Source: Rugamonas rivuli (GTDB lineage Bacteria > Pseudomonadota > Gammaproteobacteria > Burkholderiales > Burkholderiaceae_D). Taken from it: a DNA stretch of 64,000 nucleotides. The DNA lies in assembly GCF_009380165.1 (NCBI RefSeq), contig NZ_WHUF01000001.1, forward strand, positions 806,001 through 870,000, given 5' to 3'. How positions within the stretch are numbered: position 1 is the first letter of the stretch; each line of letters begins with the position of its first letter. The notes under the pieces are model-generated. The model was not told the origin of the DNA. It did not search any database and saw only the letters and a list, made by a program, of their open reading frames with translations. Of this stretch, positions 27,292 through 36,467 are shown piece by piece. The translations under genes were made by a program, and so were the position numbers.

Positions 27292-28989
27292 ATGGACGCG
27301 CATAGCCAGGTAATCAAATCACAAGATCTTGATATTCAAGCCATTAATACCGCGCTGAATCGCGTGCAGGCGCTGATCGAGTTCTCCCTCGACGGCACCA
27401 TCCTGCACGCCAACGAAAACTTCCTGAAAACCGTGGACTACACGCTGGAGGAAGTCCAGGGCAAGCACCACTCGATCTTCTGCGATCCCGAATACGTAAA
27501 GACTCCTGAATACAAGGACTTATGGGCCCGCCTGGGGCGCGGCGAGTACGACCGCGGCGAGTACAAACGGGTCGCCAAGGGCGGCCGCGAGGTGTGGATC
27601 AGCGCCTCCTACAACCCCATCATCGACGCCGACGGCAAGGCCTACAAGGTGATCAAGTTCGCCACCGTCATCACCGACAGCAAAATCAAGAACGCCGAGT
27701 ACGAAAGCAAGGTGGCCGCCATTTCCAAGGCTCAGGCGGTGATTGAATTCGACATGGCCGGCCATGTCCTGAATGCTAACGATAATTTCCTTAATACCAT
27801 GGGTTATACCCTGGAAGATATCAAGGGCGAACACCACCGCATGTTCTGCGAACCGGAGTATGCGAATAGCTCGGAATATAAACGATTCTGGCAGAAATTA
27901 AACCGCGGCGAATTCGATGGTGGCCGCTACAAGCGAATCGGCAATAATGGCAAAACCATATGGATACAAGCCACCTACAATCCCGTGCTCGATCTGAACG
28001 GCAAACCGTATAAAGTCGTCAAGTTCGCCAGCGACATCACCGACCAGGTCAACCTGGAAAACTCGGTGGCGGCCAAGGCTGAGGCGGACGGCGCCAAGAT
28101 CACGCGCCTGCTCGAATCGGTCGACCGGGCCGCATCGGGCGACCTGACCAGCAAGATCGTCGTCGACGGCGACGAGCCGCTGGACCACCTGGCCCAGGGC
28201 ATAGGCAAGATGATCACCGACCTGCGCAAGGTCATCAGCGATGTCGTGGCCTCGGCCAACGGCTTTGCCGACGCCTCCACCACCATCGCCGAGCGCTCCA
28301 ACGGCGTCGCCGTGGGCACTCAGGCGCTGGGCGCCACCGTGGAGGAAATGAATGCCTCCATCGACGGCCTGACCAATTCGATCAACACCATCGCCCAGAA
28401 CACCAACGACGCCGACTCCCTGGCCAAGGCCACCCAGCACGAAGCTGAGGCCGGCGCCAAGGCGGTGGCCAAGTCGATCGAGGCGATGGACCTGATCAAC
28501 CGTTCGTCCGAGGACATCGGCGAAATCGTCAAGGTCATCAGCGAGATCGCCAACCAGACCAATATGCTGGCCTTCAACGCCGCCATCGAGGCCGCCCGCG
28601 CCGGCGAACACGGCCTGGGCTTCTCGGTGGTTGCCGACGAGGTGCGCAAGCTGGCCGAGCGTTCGTCGCAGGCCACCAAGGAAATCTCCAAGCTGATCAA
28701 CGAGTCGGTCAAGCGGGTCTCGGCCGGCAGCGAGATTTCGCGCCAGGCCAGCGACGCCTTCGACAAGATCGTCGCCGGCGTGGCCAAGACCACCATTGCG
28801 ATCTCGGACATCTCCACCGCCACCAACGAGCAGCTGCTGACGGCGCGCGAAGTCAGCACGGCCGTGCAGTACATCGCCGAGGAAGCCGAGAAATCGGCCG
28901 CCGCCTGCGACAGCATCGCCCGCTCGACGGAAGGCTTGAACCAGCGCGCCGGCGACCTGAATAAAACCGTAGCCGGCTTCGTGGTGTGA
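27292..28989 (+). CDS. Methyl-accepting chemotaxis protein with two PAS domains
   Basis: A 565-residue soluble receptor with no membrane segment. Two PAS domains (about 17-140 and 143-262) are close tandem copies: both contain the pattern H-A/V-N-A/D-N-E/D-NFL followed by GYTLE- or DYTLEE-type loops, then E-Y-K-x-x-W and a NPxxDxxGKxYKVxKFA strand. A HAMP-like linker (about 285-335) precedes the signalling hairpin with [20 protein letters not shown] at its tip. There is no C-terminal CheR-docking pentapeptide (ends NKTVAGFVV). A cytoplasmic energy- or redox-sensing receptor, Aer-like, is plausible. First gene of the CheR-CheD-CheW cluster. Confidence 0.92.
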   Translation: MDAHSQVIKSQDLDIQAINTALNRVQALIEFSLDGTILHANENFLKTVDYTLEEVQGKHHSIFCDPEYVKTPEYKDLWARLGRGEYDRGEYKRVAKGGREVWISASYNPIIDADGKAYKVIKFATVITDSKIKNAEYESKVAAISKAQAVIEFDMAGHVLNANDNFLNTMGYTLEDIKGEHHRMFCEPEYANSSEYKRFWQKLNRGEFDGGRYKRIGNNGKTIWIQATYNPVLDLNGKPYKVVKFASDITDQVNLENSVAAKAEADGAKITRLLESVDRAASGDLTSKIVVDGDEPLDHLAQGIGKMITDLRKVISDVVASANGFADASTTIAERSNGVAVGTQALGATVEEMNASIDGLTNSINTIAQNTNDADSLAKATQHEAEAGAKAVAKSIEAMDLINRSSEDIGEIVKVISEIANQTNMLAFNAAIEAARAGEHGLGFSVVADEVRKLAERSSQATKEISKLINESVKRVSAGSEISRQASDAFDKIVAGVAKTTIAISDISTATNEQLLTAREVSTAVQYIAEEAEKSAAACDSIARSTEGLNQRAGDLNKTVAGFVV

Positions 28990-28991
28990 CG

Positions 28992-29819
28992 ATGAGCGCC
29001 AGCGCCGGACTGAGCCCAGCAACGCTGAGCGCCCTCATCGCGCTGGTGCGCAAGCACACCGGCATCGCGATGAGTGAGCGCAAAAGCATCTTGCTGGAAC
29101 GGCGCCTGCGGCCACGCATGCAGGCGCTGGAGATCGGCAGCTACCAGGCTTATCTGGACAAGGTGGAACAGGACCGGGCCGAGATTCCGCATTTCATCGA
29201 CCTGGTCACGACCAACGACACGCTGTTCTTCCGTACGCCGCAAGTCTGGGACTACGTGGAGCAGGAGTTTCTGCCGCAGTGGTGGCAAACGCATCAAGGC
29301 AAGCGACTCAAGGTGTGGTCGGCCGCCGCCGCCAGCGGCGAGGAGCTGTACTCGATGGCCATGTTGTGCGAAGAGTTCCAGGAAGCGCATCCGGGCTTCA
29401 GCTACCAGATCCACGCGACCGATATCTCGCAGCAGATCCTGGCGGTGGCACGGGCTGGCGAGTACACCGGCCGCTCGGTCGAGCGCATCCACGCCTCGCA
29501 TCCGGACTGGGTGAAGAAGTACTTCAAGCCCAGCGCCAAGGGCCTGCAAGTGGTCGAAGCGCTGAAGAAAAACGTGGAGCTGGCCCAGCATAACCTGCTG
29601 ACTCTGCTGAAGCCGCACAAGCAATTCGACCTGGTATTCCTGCGCAATGTGCTGATCTACTTCGACCAGCAACATCAGGAGACCGTACTGAAGCAGGCCC
29701 GCCACAGCATGGCCCCCCACTCCAGGTTGATCCTGGGCGAATCCGAATCGATCGGCGGCCTCGATACCGCCTACCACTTCGAACGGCCGATGATTTATTC
29801 GATGGAAAAACCTGGGTAG
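28992..29819 (+). CDS. cheR: Chemotaxis protein methyltransferase CheR
   Basis: A 275-residue SAM-dependent glutamate methyltransferase for MCPs. The N-terminal helical domain is followed by VTTNDTLFFRTP, the SAM motif region VWSAAAASGEELYSMAML, and FLRNVLIYFDQQHQETVL. Common variants FFRxP and GEExYS are kept with small substitutions (T for E/D after FFR, L for P after GEE). It begins 2 bases after the MCP stop, so its adaptation target is probably that receptor. Confidence 0.93.
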   Translation: MSASAGLSPATLSALIALVRKHTGIAMSERKSILLERRLRPRMQALEIGSYQAYLDKVEQDRAEIPHFIDLVTTNDTLFFRTPQVWDYVEQEFLPQWWQTHQGKRLKVWSAAAASGEELYSMAMLCEEFQEAHPGFSYQIHATDISQQILAVARAGEYTGRSVERIHASHPDWVKKYFKPSAKGLQVVEALKKNVELAQHNLLTLLKPHKQFDLVFLRNVLIYFDQQHQETVLKQARHSMAPHSRLILGESESIGGLDTAYHFERPMIYSMEKPG

Positions 29820-29826
29820 CCCGACC

Positions 29827-30387
29827 ATGGAAGCGACAACCAGCGCCGGCAGCGGCATCAACACGATAAGCGAATTCGGCGGTCTGAACCCCGCCGCCAT
29901 GCCGCACTGTCTGCAAGTCCCGATGGGCAAGCTGAAGATAGGCGTGCGCACCGACCAGCTGCAAGCGCTGCTGGGCTCCTGCGTCGGCATCGCCTTCCTG
30001 TGGAAGAAGCGCGGCTGCTGCGGCCTGGCCCACTGCCTGCTGCCGGAAGCACCGGAGCAGGACTGCGAGATCGGCGCCCGCTATGTCAGCCAGGCCGTGC
30101 CCTCGCTGCTGCGCCTGATGGGCGCAACCGAAGCCGACTATCCCGATATCGAAGTGGTGGTCGCCGGCGGCGCCCATATGTTCCAACGCCATTCGTCGCG
30201 GCTGCAGGTGGGCCAGCAGAACGCCGCCGCCGCCCACAAATACCTGCGCCAGTGCGGCCTCAACGTCAGCTACTGCCGGCTGGGCGGCAAGTGCGGCCGC
30301 ACGCTGACCATCGATTGCGCCACCCAGAGCTACGCCGTCACCGACATCATCGCCACCGCAGAGGACCAGCTCCATGCCCGCCACTAG
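29827..30387 (+). CDS. cheD: Chemoreceptor glutamine deamidase CheD
   Basis: A 186-residue CheD. The catalytic Cys52 lies in LLGSCVG and His69 in GLAHCLLP, the same 17-residue separation as in Thermotoga CheD. The substrate pocket segment VVVAGGAHMF follows. CheD deamidates receptor Gln residues and can interact with CheC/CheY; no cheC is in this window. A 25-residue N-terminal extension is present. The 3' end overlaps the CheW gene by 14 bases. Confidence 0.93.
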   Translation: MEATTSAGSGINTISEFGGLNPAAMPHCLQVPMGKLKIGVRTDQLQALLGSCVGIAFLWKKRGCCGLAHCLLPEAPEQDCEIGARYVSQAVPSLLRLMGATEADYPDIEVVVAGGAHMFQRHSSRLQVGQQNAAAAHKYLRQCGLNVSYCRLGGKCGRTLTIDCATQSYAVTDIIATAEDQLHARH

Positions 30388-31903
30388 CAGCAACGCCGCC
30401 ACCTCCTCCGTCACCGAACTGTTCGGCTCCTTCGTGCTGGGCGGCGAAGAGTTCGCGCTGCCCGCGATCTGCATCCGCGAGGTGGTCAACTTCCCCGCCA
30501 AGATCAGCGCCCTGCCGCTGTCGCCGGCCTTCCTGGAAGGCGTGTTCACGCTGCGCGGCACGGTGATCCCGGTGGTCAACCTGGGCCGCGTGTTCCGGCC
30601 GGAGGCGCGCGCGGCCGAGGTCAGCGACAAGATCGCCATCCTCGATTTCCAGGGCGTGCTGGTCGGCATATTGTTCGACGCCACCGGCGAGATCCTGCGC
30701 GTGCGCCCCGAACAGCGCAGCACGCTGAGCTATGCCAACGGCGACACCCACGGCGTGGTGGCCGGCACCATCCTGCTGGACGACGGCGCCCGCCTGGTGC
30801 AGGTGCTGGACCCGGGGGCGCTGGTGCGCATCGAGAACGTGCCGCAGGTGCTGGCGCTGCAAGGCGCACACCGGCAGCAGGCGCGGCGCAACCAGGGCGA
30901 GCGGCGTCAGTGCGTCAGCTTCCGCGTCGCCGGCTCGTCGTTCGCCTTCGAGATGAGCGCGATCCAGGAGATCATCCGCGTGCCCGAGCTGCAAGCCTCG
31001 GTGCTCAACAGCGCGCTGTGCCTGGGCCGCATCAACTTCCGCGGCAGCCAGGTGGCCGTGGTCGATTTCAACACGCTGCTCAACGCCGCGCCGGTGCAGG
31101 CGGTGCAGACCGAGCGCCAGTTCCTGCCAGATCAGCGCATCGTCATCGCCCGCATCGACGACGCCACCATCGGCTTCCTGGTCGATTCGGTCGACAACAT
31201 CGTCAACTTCTACAGCGAGGAAGTGATGGCCATCCCGCTGCTGAGCAAGGCCCGCGCCGGCATGTTCGGCGGCTGCATCGCCAAGCCCGAGCTGGGCGAC
31301 ATCATCTTCCTCAACCACCGCGAAATCTTCAGCAGCAACGAGATCAAGGAAATGCGCGCCGGCCACGCCAACCTGTATCCCAAGGACGAGGCCGTGAAGA
31401 CGGAGCGCGATCCAAAACAGGGGCAGCGCCAGGTCTACATCACCTTCGCGCTGGAGAACACCTACGCGCTGGAGATCAAGCAGGTGCGCGAGATCATCGA
31501 TTTTTCCGGCGACATCACGCGGCCGCCCGGCATGCCCGCCTTCATGCGCGGCATGCTGAACCTGCGCTATCAGATGATCAGCGTGATCGACCTGCGCCAG
31601 CTGTACCAGATGCCGCCGCTGGACAAACTGGAGCAGGCCAAGATCCTGATCGTCGAGCGCGGCGAAGACTTGTACGGGCTGATGGTGGACGCGGTCGAGA
31701 ACATCATGACCGTCAACGACAGCCGCCGCTTCGCCGCACCCAAGATGCTGCGCAACCCGAACGTGGAAGGCGATCCGCGCGGAGAAATGGACGAGGTGAT
31801 CGACATCGAAGGCGAAGGCGGCAGCCACAAGACGCTCAGCGTCTTCGAATGCGACCGCCTGCTGCAACGGCTGGCGCGGGAGTTGCCGGCACTGGCGGCA
31901 TGA
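30374..31903 (+). CDS. Chemotaxis coupling protein with three CheW domains
   Basis: A 509-residue protein made of three consecutive CheW domains, roughly 14-160, 178-325 and 345-500. Each has the receptor/kinase docking core: PAICIREVVNFPAKISALPL, then FEMSAIQEIIRVPELQASVL, then YALEIKQVREIIDFSGDIT, each followed by the R-G-x-x-x-P/V-V-x-D/N strand (LRGTVIPVVNL, FRGSQVAVVDF, LRYQMISVIDL). It would link the receptor to CheA, or cluster receptors, from the cytoplasm. Triple-CheW proteins are known but far less common than single-domain CheW. No CheA is encoded nearby. Confidence 0.93.
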   Translation: MPATSSNAATSSVTELFGSFVLGGEEFALPAICIREVVNFPAKISALPLSPAFLEGVFTLRGTVIPVVNLGRVFRPEARAAEVSDKIAILDFQGVLVGILFDATGEILRVRPEQRSTLSYANGDTHGVVAGTILLDDGARLVQVLDPGALVRIENVPQVLALQGAHRQQARRNQGERRQCVSFRVAGSSFAFEMSAIQEIIRVPELQASVLNSALCLGRINFRGSQVAVVDFNTLLNAAPVQAVQTERQFLPDQRIVIARIDDATIGFLVDSVDNIVNFYSEEVMAIPLLSKARAGMFGGCIAKPELGDIIFLNHREIFSSNEIKEMRAGHANLYPKDEAVKTERDPKQGQRQVYITFALENTYALEIKQVREIIDFSGDITRPPGMPAFMRGMLNLRYQMISVIDLRQLYQMPPLDKLEQAKILIVERGEDLYGLMVDAVENIMTVNDSRRFAAPKMLRNPNVEGDPRGEMDEVIDIEGEGGSHKTLSVFECDRLLQRLARELPALAA

Positions 31904-31967
31904 GCGGCGCTGGGGTACAGTAGCATCATGCCGGCGACCGCCGGCCGTGCCAACCTGGAGGTCCACC

Positions 31968-32660
31968 ATGCTCATTTCCCGCCGCGCCGTCGCCCTGCTG
32001 CTTCCCCTGACACTGGCTGCGGCCAGCGCCTATGCGCTATCGCTGGCCGATCTGAGCAACCAGGATGCATCCGGCGGCCTGAAGGCGGCGCTGGAAAAAG
32101 GCTCGTCGCTGGCCGTTTCCAAGCTGGGCGCGGAGAACGGCTTCCTGAACAATGAGAAGGTGCGCATCCCGCTGCCAAAGATACTTGAGCAGGCGCGTCC
32201 GCTGTTGAAGATGACCGGCAAGGGCCAGCAGCTCGACGATCTGGTGGTGCAGATGAACCACGCGGCCGAGGCAGCCGTGCCGATGGCCAAGCCGCTGCTG
32301 ATGGATGCCGTCAAATCGATGAGCATCACCGACGCCAAGAATATCCTGACCGGCGGCGACACCTCGGTGACGGACTTCTTCCGCGAGAAGACGTCGCCGA
32401 AACTGGCGGTGCAGTTCCTGCCGATCGTGAAAAAAGTCACCGACCGCTCGGACCTGGCCAACAAGTACAACACCGCGATGGCGATGGCGCCCAAGCTCGG
32501 CGTACTGGCCAAGGACCAGGCCACGGTCGAAGGCTATGTCACCCAGCGCGCGCTGGACGGCCTGTACACGATGATAGGCGAGGAAGAAAAAGCCATCCGC
32601 GCCGATCCGCTCGGCGCAGGCAGCAAGCTGATCGGCAAGGTGTTCGGCGCCCTCAAGTAG
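31968..32660 (+). CDS. DUF4197 domain protein, exported
   Basis: A 230-residue protein. The start at 31968 is fixed by GGAGGT five bases upstream. The signal peptide is MLISRRAVALLLPLTLAAAS, and the mature part begins near LSLADLSNQDASGGLKAALE. The helical body, with FLNNEKVRIPLPKILEQA and GVLAKDQATVEGYVTQRALD, matches DUF4197, a periplasmic family of unknown function common in Proteobacteria. It lies 64 bases after the CheW gene and ends before a strong terminator. Confidence 0.88.
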   Translation: MLISRRAVALLLPLTLAAASAYALSLADLSNQDASGGLKAALEKGSSLAVSKLGAENGFLNNEKVRIPLPKILEQARPLLKMTGKGQQLDDLVVQMNHAAEAAVPMAKPLLMDAVKSMSITDAKNILTGGDTSVTDFFREKTSPKLAVQFLPIVKKVTDRSDLANKYNTAMAMAPKLGVLAKDQATVEGYVTQRALDGLYTMIGEEEKAIRADPLGAGSKLIGKVFGALK

Positions 32661-32689
32661 CAGCAGCTTTAACAGACGTTTCCTCCCTC

Positions 32690-32714
32690 AGCCCGGTTCG
32701 CCGGGCTTTTTTTT
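32690..32714 (+). terminator. Rho-independent terminator of the DUF4197 gene
   Basis: AGCCCGG-TTCG-CCGGGCT, a stable UUCG tetraloop hairpin, runs into eight T residues. The -35 box of the next promoter starts 4 bases after it. Confidence 0.93.
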
Positions 32715-32717
32715 GCC

Positions 32718-32765
32718 TTGAAAAGCGGCAGGCCGTGGTTTAATATAGATAGGTAGCCTACCTAT
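32718..32765 (+). promoter_or_regulatory. Promoter and palindromic operator of the MarR/DHA2 operon
   Basis: TTGAAA (32718-32723) and TAATAT (32741-32746) are separated by exactly 17 bases. Immediately downstream, ATAGGTAG-C-CTACCTAT (32749-32765) is a perfect palindrome with 8-base arms, covering the predicted start of transcription. This is where an autorepressing MarR dimer would bind. The gene start follows 14 bases later. Confidence 0.8.
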
Positions 32766-32779
32766 TTTATGAGATACCC

Positions 32780-33229
32780 ATGCCCGCCGAACCTCCCATC
32801 CCCAAGCACGCCATCGCGCTGGCCGACGACTTGCGCACCGCCCTGCACCACGTGTTCCGCCGCATCCGCCAGGAGGGCGACAGCGATCCGCACGGCTTGT
32901 CGCTGCAGCACAAGCTGCTGCTGTCCGCCATCAGCACGACGCCCGGCATCGGCGTGGCCGAGCTGGCGCGCATGGAAAAGCTGCGCGGCCCCACCATGAG
33001 CGGCCACATCAAGGCGCTGGAAAACGCTGGCCTGGTGCGGCGCGATACGCCCAATCCCGAGGACCGCCGCCGCGTCGGCCTGCTGCTGACCGAGCAAGGC
33101 GCGGCCGTGCTGCAAGACATCCGCAGCCGCCGCCTGGACTGGCTGGCCCGCAAGCTGGCGCAGCTGCCGCCGGAAGGCGCACAAGCACTGCGCCATGCCA
33201 TCCAATACCTGAACGAGGTCGGCGAATGA
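32780..33229 (+). CDS. MarR-family transcriptional regulator
   Basis: A 149-residue winged-helix repressor. The recognition region GIGVAELARMEKLRGPTMSG and the wing RRDTPNPEDRRRVGLLLTEQ are typical of MarR proteins. It is transcribed from a promoter overlapped by a perfect palindrome and is coupled by an ATGA overlap to a drug-efflux-type transporter. It probably represses itself and the pump until an inducing phenolic or lipophilic ligand binds; the ligand is unknown. Confidence 0.9.
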   Translation: MPAEPPIPKHAIALADDLRTALHHVFRRIRQEGDSDPHGLSLQHKLLLSAISTTPGIGVAELARMEKLRGPTMSGHIKALENAGLVRRDTPNPEDRRRVGLLLTEQGAAVLQDIRSRRLDWLARKLAQLPPEGAQALRHAIQYLNEVGE

Positions 33230-34659
33230 GCGCTCATACCGCAAACGGTGCGCCGGCCACGGCGAAGGAAATCCGCGCCATCTATATGGGCCTGGTCATC
33301 ATGATCGGCCTGGCCGCGCTGGACCAGAGCATCGTCGCCACCGCGCTGCCGCGCATCGTCTCCGACCTGGGCGGCATGGCCCATCTGTCGTGGGTGGTGA
33401 CGGCCTATGTGCTGGCATCGACCGCCACCATGCCGCTGTACGGCAAGCTGAGCGACCAGTACGGCCGCAAGCCGCTGCTGTACGCGGCCATCATCATCTT
33501 CCTGACCGGCTCGGCCTTGTGCGGCCTGGCGCAGAACATGATGGAGCTGATCGTCTTCCGCGCCATCCAGGGCCTGGGCGCGGGCGGCTTCCTGCCGCTG
33601 GCGCAGATCGTCATTGGCGACCTGATACCGCCGGCCGAACGCGGCAAGCGCCAGGGCAGCATCGCCGCCGTGTACGCGGCCACCAGCGTGCTGGGGCCGG
33701 TGCTGGGCGGCCTGTTGACGGACTGGCTGTCGTGGCACTGGATCTTCTACGTCAACGTGCCGGTGGGCGCGGCGGCGCTGTATGTGATTTCCAAGTCCAT
33801 GCACCACAACAGCCCGCACCGCGAGCACAAGATCGACTACCTGGGCTCGGTGCTGATGACCGCTGCGGTGACGGCGGCGCTGCTGGTGCTGGCGCTGGGC
33901 GGCACCGAATGGCCGTGGGATGGCAGCGAGGTGAAATACCTGAGCGCGCTGGCGGCGGTGCTGACGGCCGCGCTGCTGTGGCATGTGCGCCGCGTGCCGG
34001 AGCCGGTGCTGCCGCCGGACCTGTTTCAGAACCGCGTGTTCAACGTCGCCAGCGTGGTGCTGGCGTTGACCTTCGTCGGCATGATGGGCTCCAGCGTGTT
34101 CTTCCCGCTGCTGTTCCAGATGGTGATGGGCGCCAGCCCGGCCAACTCGGGCCTGCTGACGGTGCCGATGATGGTGGGCCTGGTGATCTCGTCGTCGCTG
34201 AACGGACGCGTGCTGGCCAGGTCCGGCGGACGCTACAAGCCGGCGCAGCTGCTGGGTCTGAGCCTGGCGACCGCGTCGTTCGGCGTGCTGGCCTGGGGCA
34301 TCGCCGGATCGGCGGGCTATCTGGTGATGGAGCCTGCCATGTTCGTGCTCGGCGCCGGCCTCGGCCTGGTGATGCCGAATATGACGATGGCTGTGCAGAA
34401 CGCACTGCCCGCCTCGCGGCGCGGCGTCGGCACGGCGATGCTGGCCTTCTTCCGCTCGCTGGGTGGGCTGGTCGGCGTGACCGGTTCGGGCGCCATCCTG
34501 GCCCATCAACTGCACGGCCAGGCGGCGACGGCGCAAGTCTACCGCCACGCCATCGGCAATATCTTCGGCGCCGGCACGCTGTTGGTCGGGCTGGGATTGC
34601 TGACCTTGCTGCTGTTACCGGAGCTGCCGATGGCGCTGCATCCAGCCGCCAAAAAATAA
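33226..34659 (+). CDS. DHA2-family (EmrB/QacA) MFS drug transporter
   Basis: A 477-residue proton-driven exporter with 14 predicted membrane segments. The first segment contains LDQSIVATALPRIVSDLGG (motif D1 of the 14-TM family), then LYGKLSDQYGRKPLLYAAI (motif A) and the antiporter motif C GPVLGGLLTDWLSWHWIFYV. There is no EmrA-type membrane-fusion partner nearby, so it may work alone in the inner membrane. It is co-translated with the MarR gene upstream. Confidence 0.92.
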   Translation: MSAHTANGAPATAKEIRAIYMGLVIMIGLAALDQSIVATALPRIVSDLGGMAHLSWVVTAYVLASTATMPLYGKLSDQYGRKPLLYAAIIIFLTGSALCGLAQNMMELIVFRAIQGLGAGGFLPLAQIVIGDLIPPAERGKRQGSIAAVYAATSVLGPVLGGLLTDWLSWHWIFYVNVPVGAAALYVISKSMHHNSPHREHKIDYLGSVLMTAAVTAALLVLALGGTEWPWDGSEVKYLSALAAVLTAALLWHVRRVPEPVLPPDLFQNRVFNVASVVLALTFVGMMGSSVFFPLLFQMVMGASPANSGLLTVPMMVGLVISSSLNGRVLARSGGRYKPAQLLGLSLATASFGVLAWGIAGSAGYLVMEPAMFVLGAGLGLVMPNMTMAVQNALPASRRGVGTAMLAFFRSLGGLVGVTGSGAILAHQLHGQAATAQVYRHAIGNIFGAGTLLVGLGLLTLLLLPELPMALHPAAKK

Positions 34660-34666
34660 GGCGGCT

Positions 34667-36313
34667 TTATGCGGTGGGCAGGCGGTAGTTCCTGTAGTGC
34701 TCGCGCAGTTTGTTTTTCTGGATCTTGCCGGTGCCGCCCACCGGCAAGGCATCGGTGAACACCACATCGTCCGGCAGCCACCATTTGGCCACCTTGCCGT
34801 GGAAGTGGGCCAGCAAGTCGTCGCGGCTGACTTCCTGCCCCGGCCGCAGCACCACCACCAGCAGGGGCCGCTCGTCCCACTTGGGATGGGCGACGCCGAT
34901 GCAGGCGGCCTGCATCACCGCCGGATGCGACATGGCGACGTTCTCCAGGTCGATGGTGCCTATCCATTCGCCGCCGGATTTGATGACGTCCTTGCTGCGG
35001 TCGGTGATCTGCATGTAGCCGTCTTCGTCGATGGTGGCGACGTCGCCAGTCGGGAACCAGCCGTCCTGCAGCACGTCGCCGCCTTCGTTCTTGAAGTAGC
35101 GCGAGATGATCCACGGGCCCTTGACCAGCAGATGGCCGTAGCTGACACCGTCCCACGGCAGTTCCTTGCCGTCGTCGTCGGTGATCTTCATGTCGACGCC
35201 GTAGATGCCGTGGCCCTGCTTTTGCAGGATCTTGCGCTGCTCTTCCTTGCTCAAGTCCAGATGCTTGGTCAGCAAGCCGCCGGCCGTGCCCAGCGGCGAC
35301 ATCTCCGTCATGCCCCACGCATGGATCACCTCCACGCCGAACTCGTCGATCAGCGCGTTCATCATCGCCGGCGGGCAGGCCGAGCCGCCGATCACCGTGC
35401 GGCGGAAGGTCGAGAACTTCAGCTTGTTCTGCATCGCGTAGTTGATCAGGCCCAGCCACACGGTCGGCACGCCGGCCGAGAACGTGACCTTTTCCTTCTC
35501 CATCAGCTCGTAGACCGACTTGCCGTCCAGCGCGGGGCCGGGGAACACCATTTTCGCGCCGGACAGCGGCACCGAATACGGCAGCCCCCAGGCGTTCACA
35601 TGGAACATGGGCACGACCGGCATCACGGTATCGCGCGAGGAAACGTTGAGCACGTTCGGCAGCGCCGATGCGTAAGCGTGCAGCACCGTTGAGCGGTGCG
35701 AGTACAGCGCGCCCTTGGGATTGCCTGTGGTGCCGGAGGTATAGCACAGCGTGCAGGCGGCGTTCTCATCGAACAGCGGCCATTCGTAATCGGGGGAATG
35801 GGCGTTGATCAGGTCTTCGTAGCACAGCAGGTTCGGTATCTTGGTTTCGGCCGGCATGCGGTCGGCCGCGCCCAGCAGGATGTAGCCCTTGATGGTCTTG
35901 CACATCGGCGCGAACGCTTCCACCAGCGGCAGGAAGCAGAAATCGAACATCAGGTACTGGTCTTCGGCATGGTTGCAGATGTAGGCCAGCTGCTCGGGAT
36001 GCAGGCGCGGATTCATCGTATGCAGCACGGCGCCCGAGCCGGACACGCCGTAATAGGCTTCCAGGTGGCGATAACCGTTCCAGGCCAGCGTGGCGACGCG
36101 CTCGCCCATGCGTACGCCTAAGCCGTGCAAGGCGTTGGCCAGGCGTTTGCTGCGCTGCTGGCATTCGCGCAGTGTGTAGCGGTGCAGGTCGCCTTCAACC
36201 CGCTGCGAGACGATCTCGCTGTTGGCGTAGTGCCGGGCGGCGAAGTCCAGTATGCTGGAAACGAGCAAGGGCTGGTTCATCATCTGGCCCATCAGCGGAC
36301 TCTGGGGATACAT
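34667..36313 (-). CDS. AMP-forming acyl-CoA ligase (AlkK/DmdB-like)
   Basis: A 548-residue adenylate-forming enzyme. The start at 36313 has CGGAG upstream. The AMP-binding motif is CYTSGTTGNPKGALYSH, followed by HAWGMTEMSPLGT, DGWFPTGDVATIDEDGY, and the C-terminal lysine in GGTGKIQKNKLRE. It activates a carboxylic acid to the CoA thioester. The AlkK-like subfamily is often labelled 3-(methylthio)propionyl-CoA ligase, but medium-chain fatty acids are equally likely. The gene is convergent with the DHA2 exporter and divergent from selO. Confidence 0.93.
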   Translation of the reverse strand: MYPQSPLMGQMMNQPLLVSSILDFAARHYANSEIVSQRVEGDLHRYTLRECQQRSKRLANALHGLGVRMGERVATLAWNGYRHLEAYYGVSGSGAVLHTMNPRLHPEQLAYICNHAEDQYLMFDFCFLPLVEAFAPMCKTIKGYILLGAADRMPAETKIPNLLCYEDLINAHSPDYEWPLFDENAACTLCYTSGTTGNPKGALYSHRSTVLHAYASALPNVLNVSSRDTVMPVVPMFHVNAWGLPYSVPLSGAKMVFPGPALDGKSVYELMEKEKVTFSAGVPTVWLGLINYAMQNKLKFSTFRRTVIGGSACPPAMMNALIDEFGVEVIHAWGMTEMSPLGTAGGLLTKHLDLSKEEQRKILQKQGHGIYGVDMKITDDDGKELPWDGVSYGHLLVKGPWIISRYFKNEGGDVLQDGWFPTGDVATIDEDGYMQITDRSKDVIKSGGEWIGTIDLENVAMSHPAVMQAACIGVAHPKWDERPLLVVVLRPGQEVSRDDLLAHFHGKVAKWWLPDDVVFTDALPVGGTGKIQKNKLREHYRNYRLPTA

Positions 36314-36467
36314 GCAAGCTCCGGGAAAAGTTGATTTTATATGAACGAGTTTGGAATGCCCGGCCAAGGAGCGTCAATGCATTTCGATGCTGCACTGCGG
36401 CATGCCCTTGCTGCGGTAAAATCGCAGGCTTGCGCCCTATGGGGCTTATTCAGAAACGGGAACTGCC

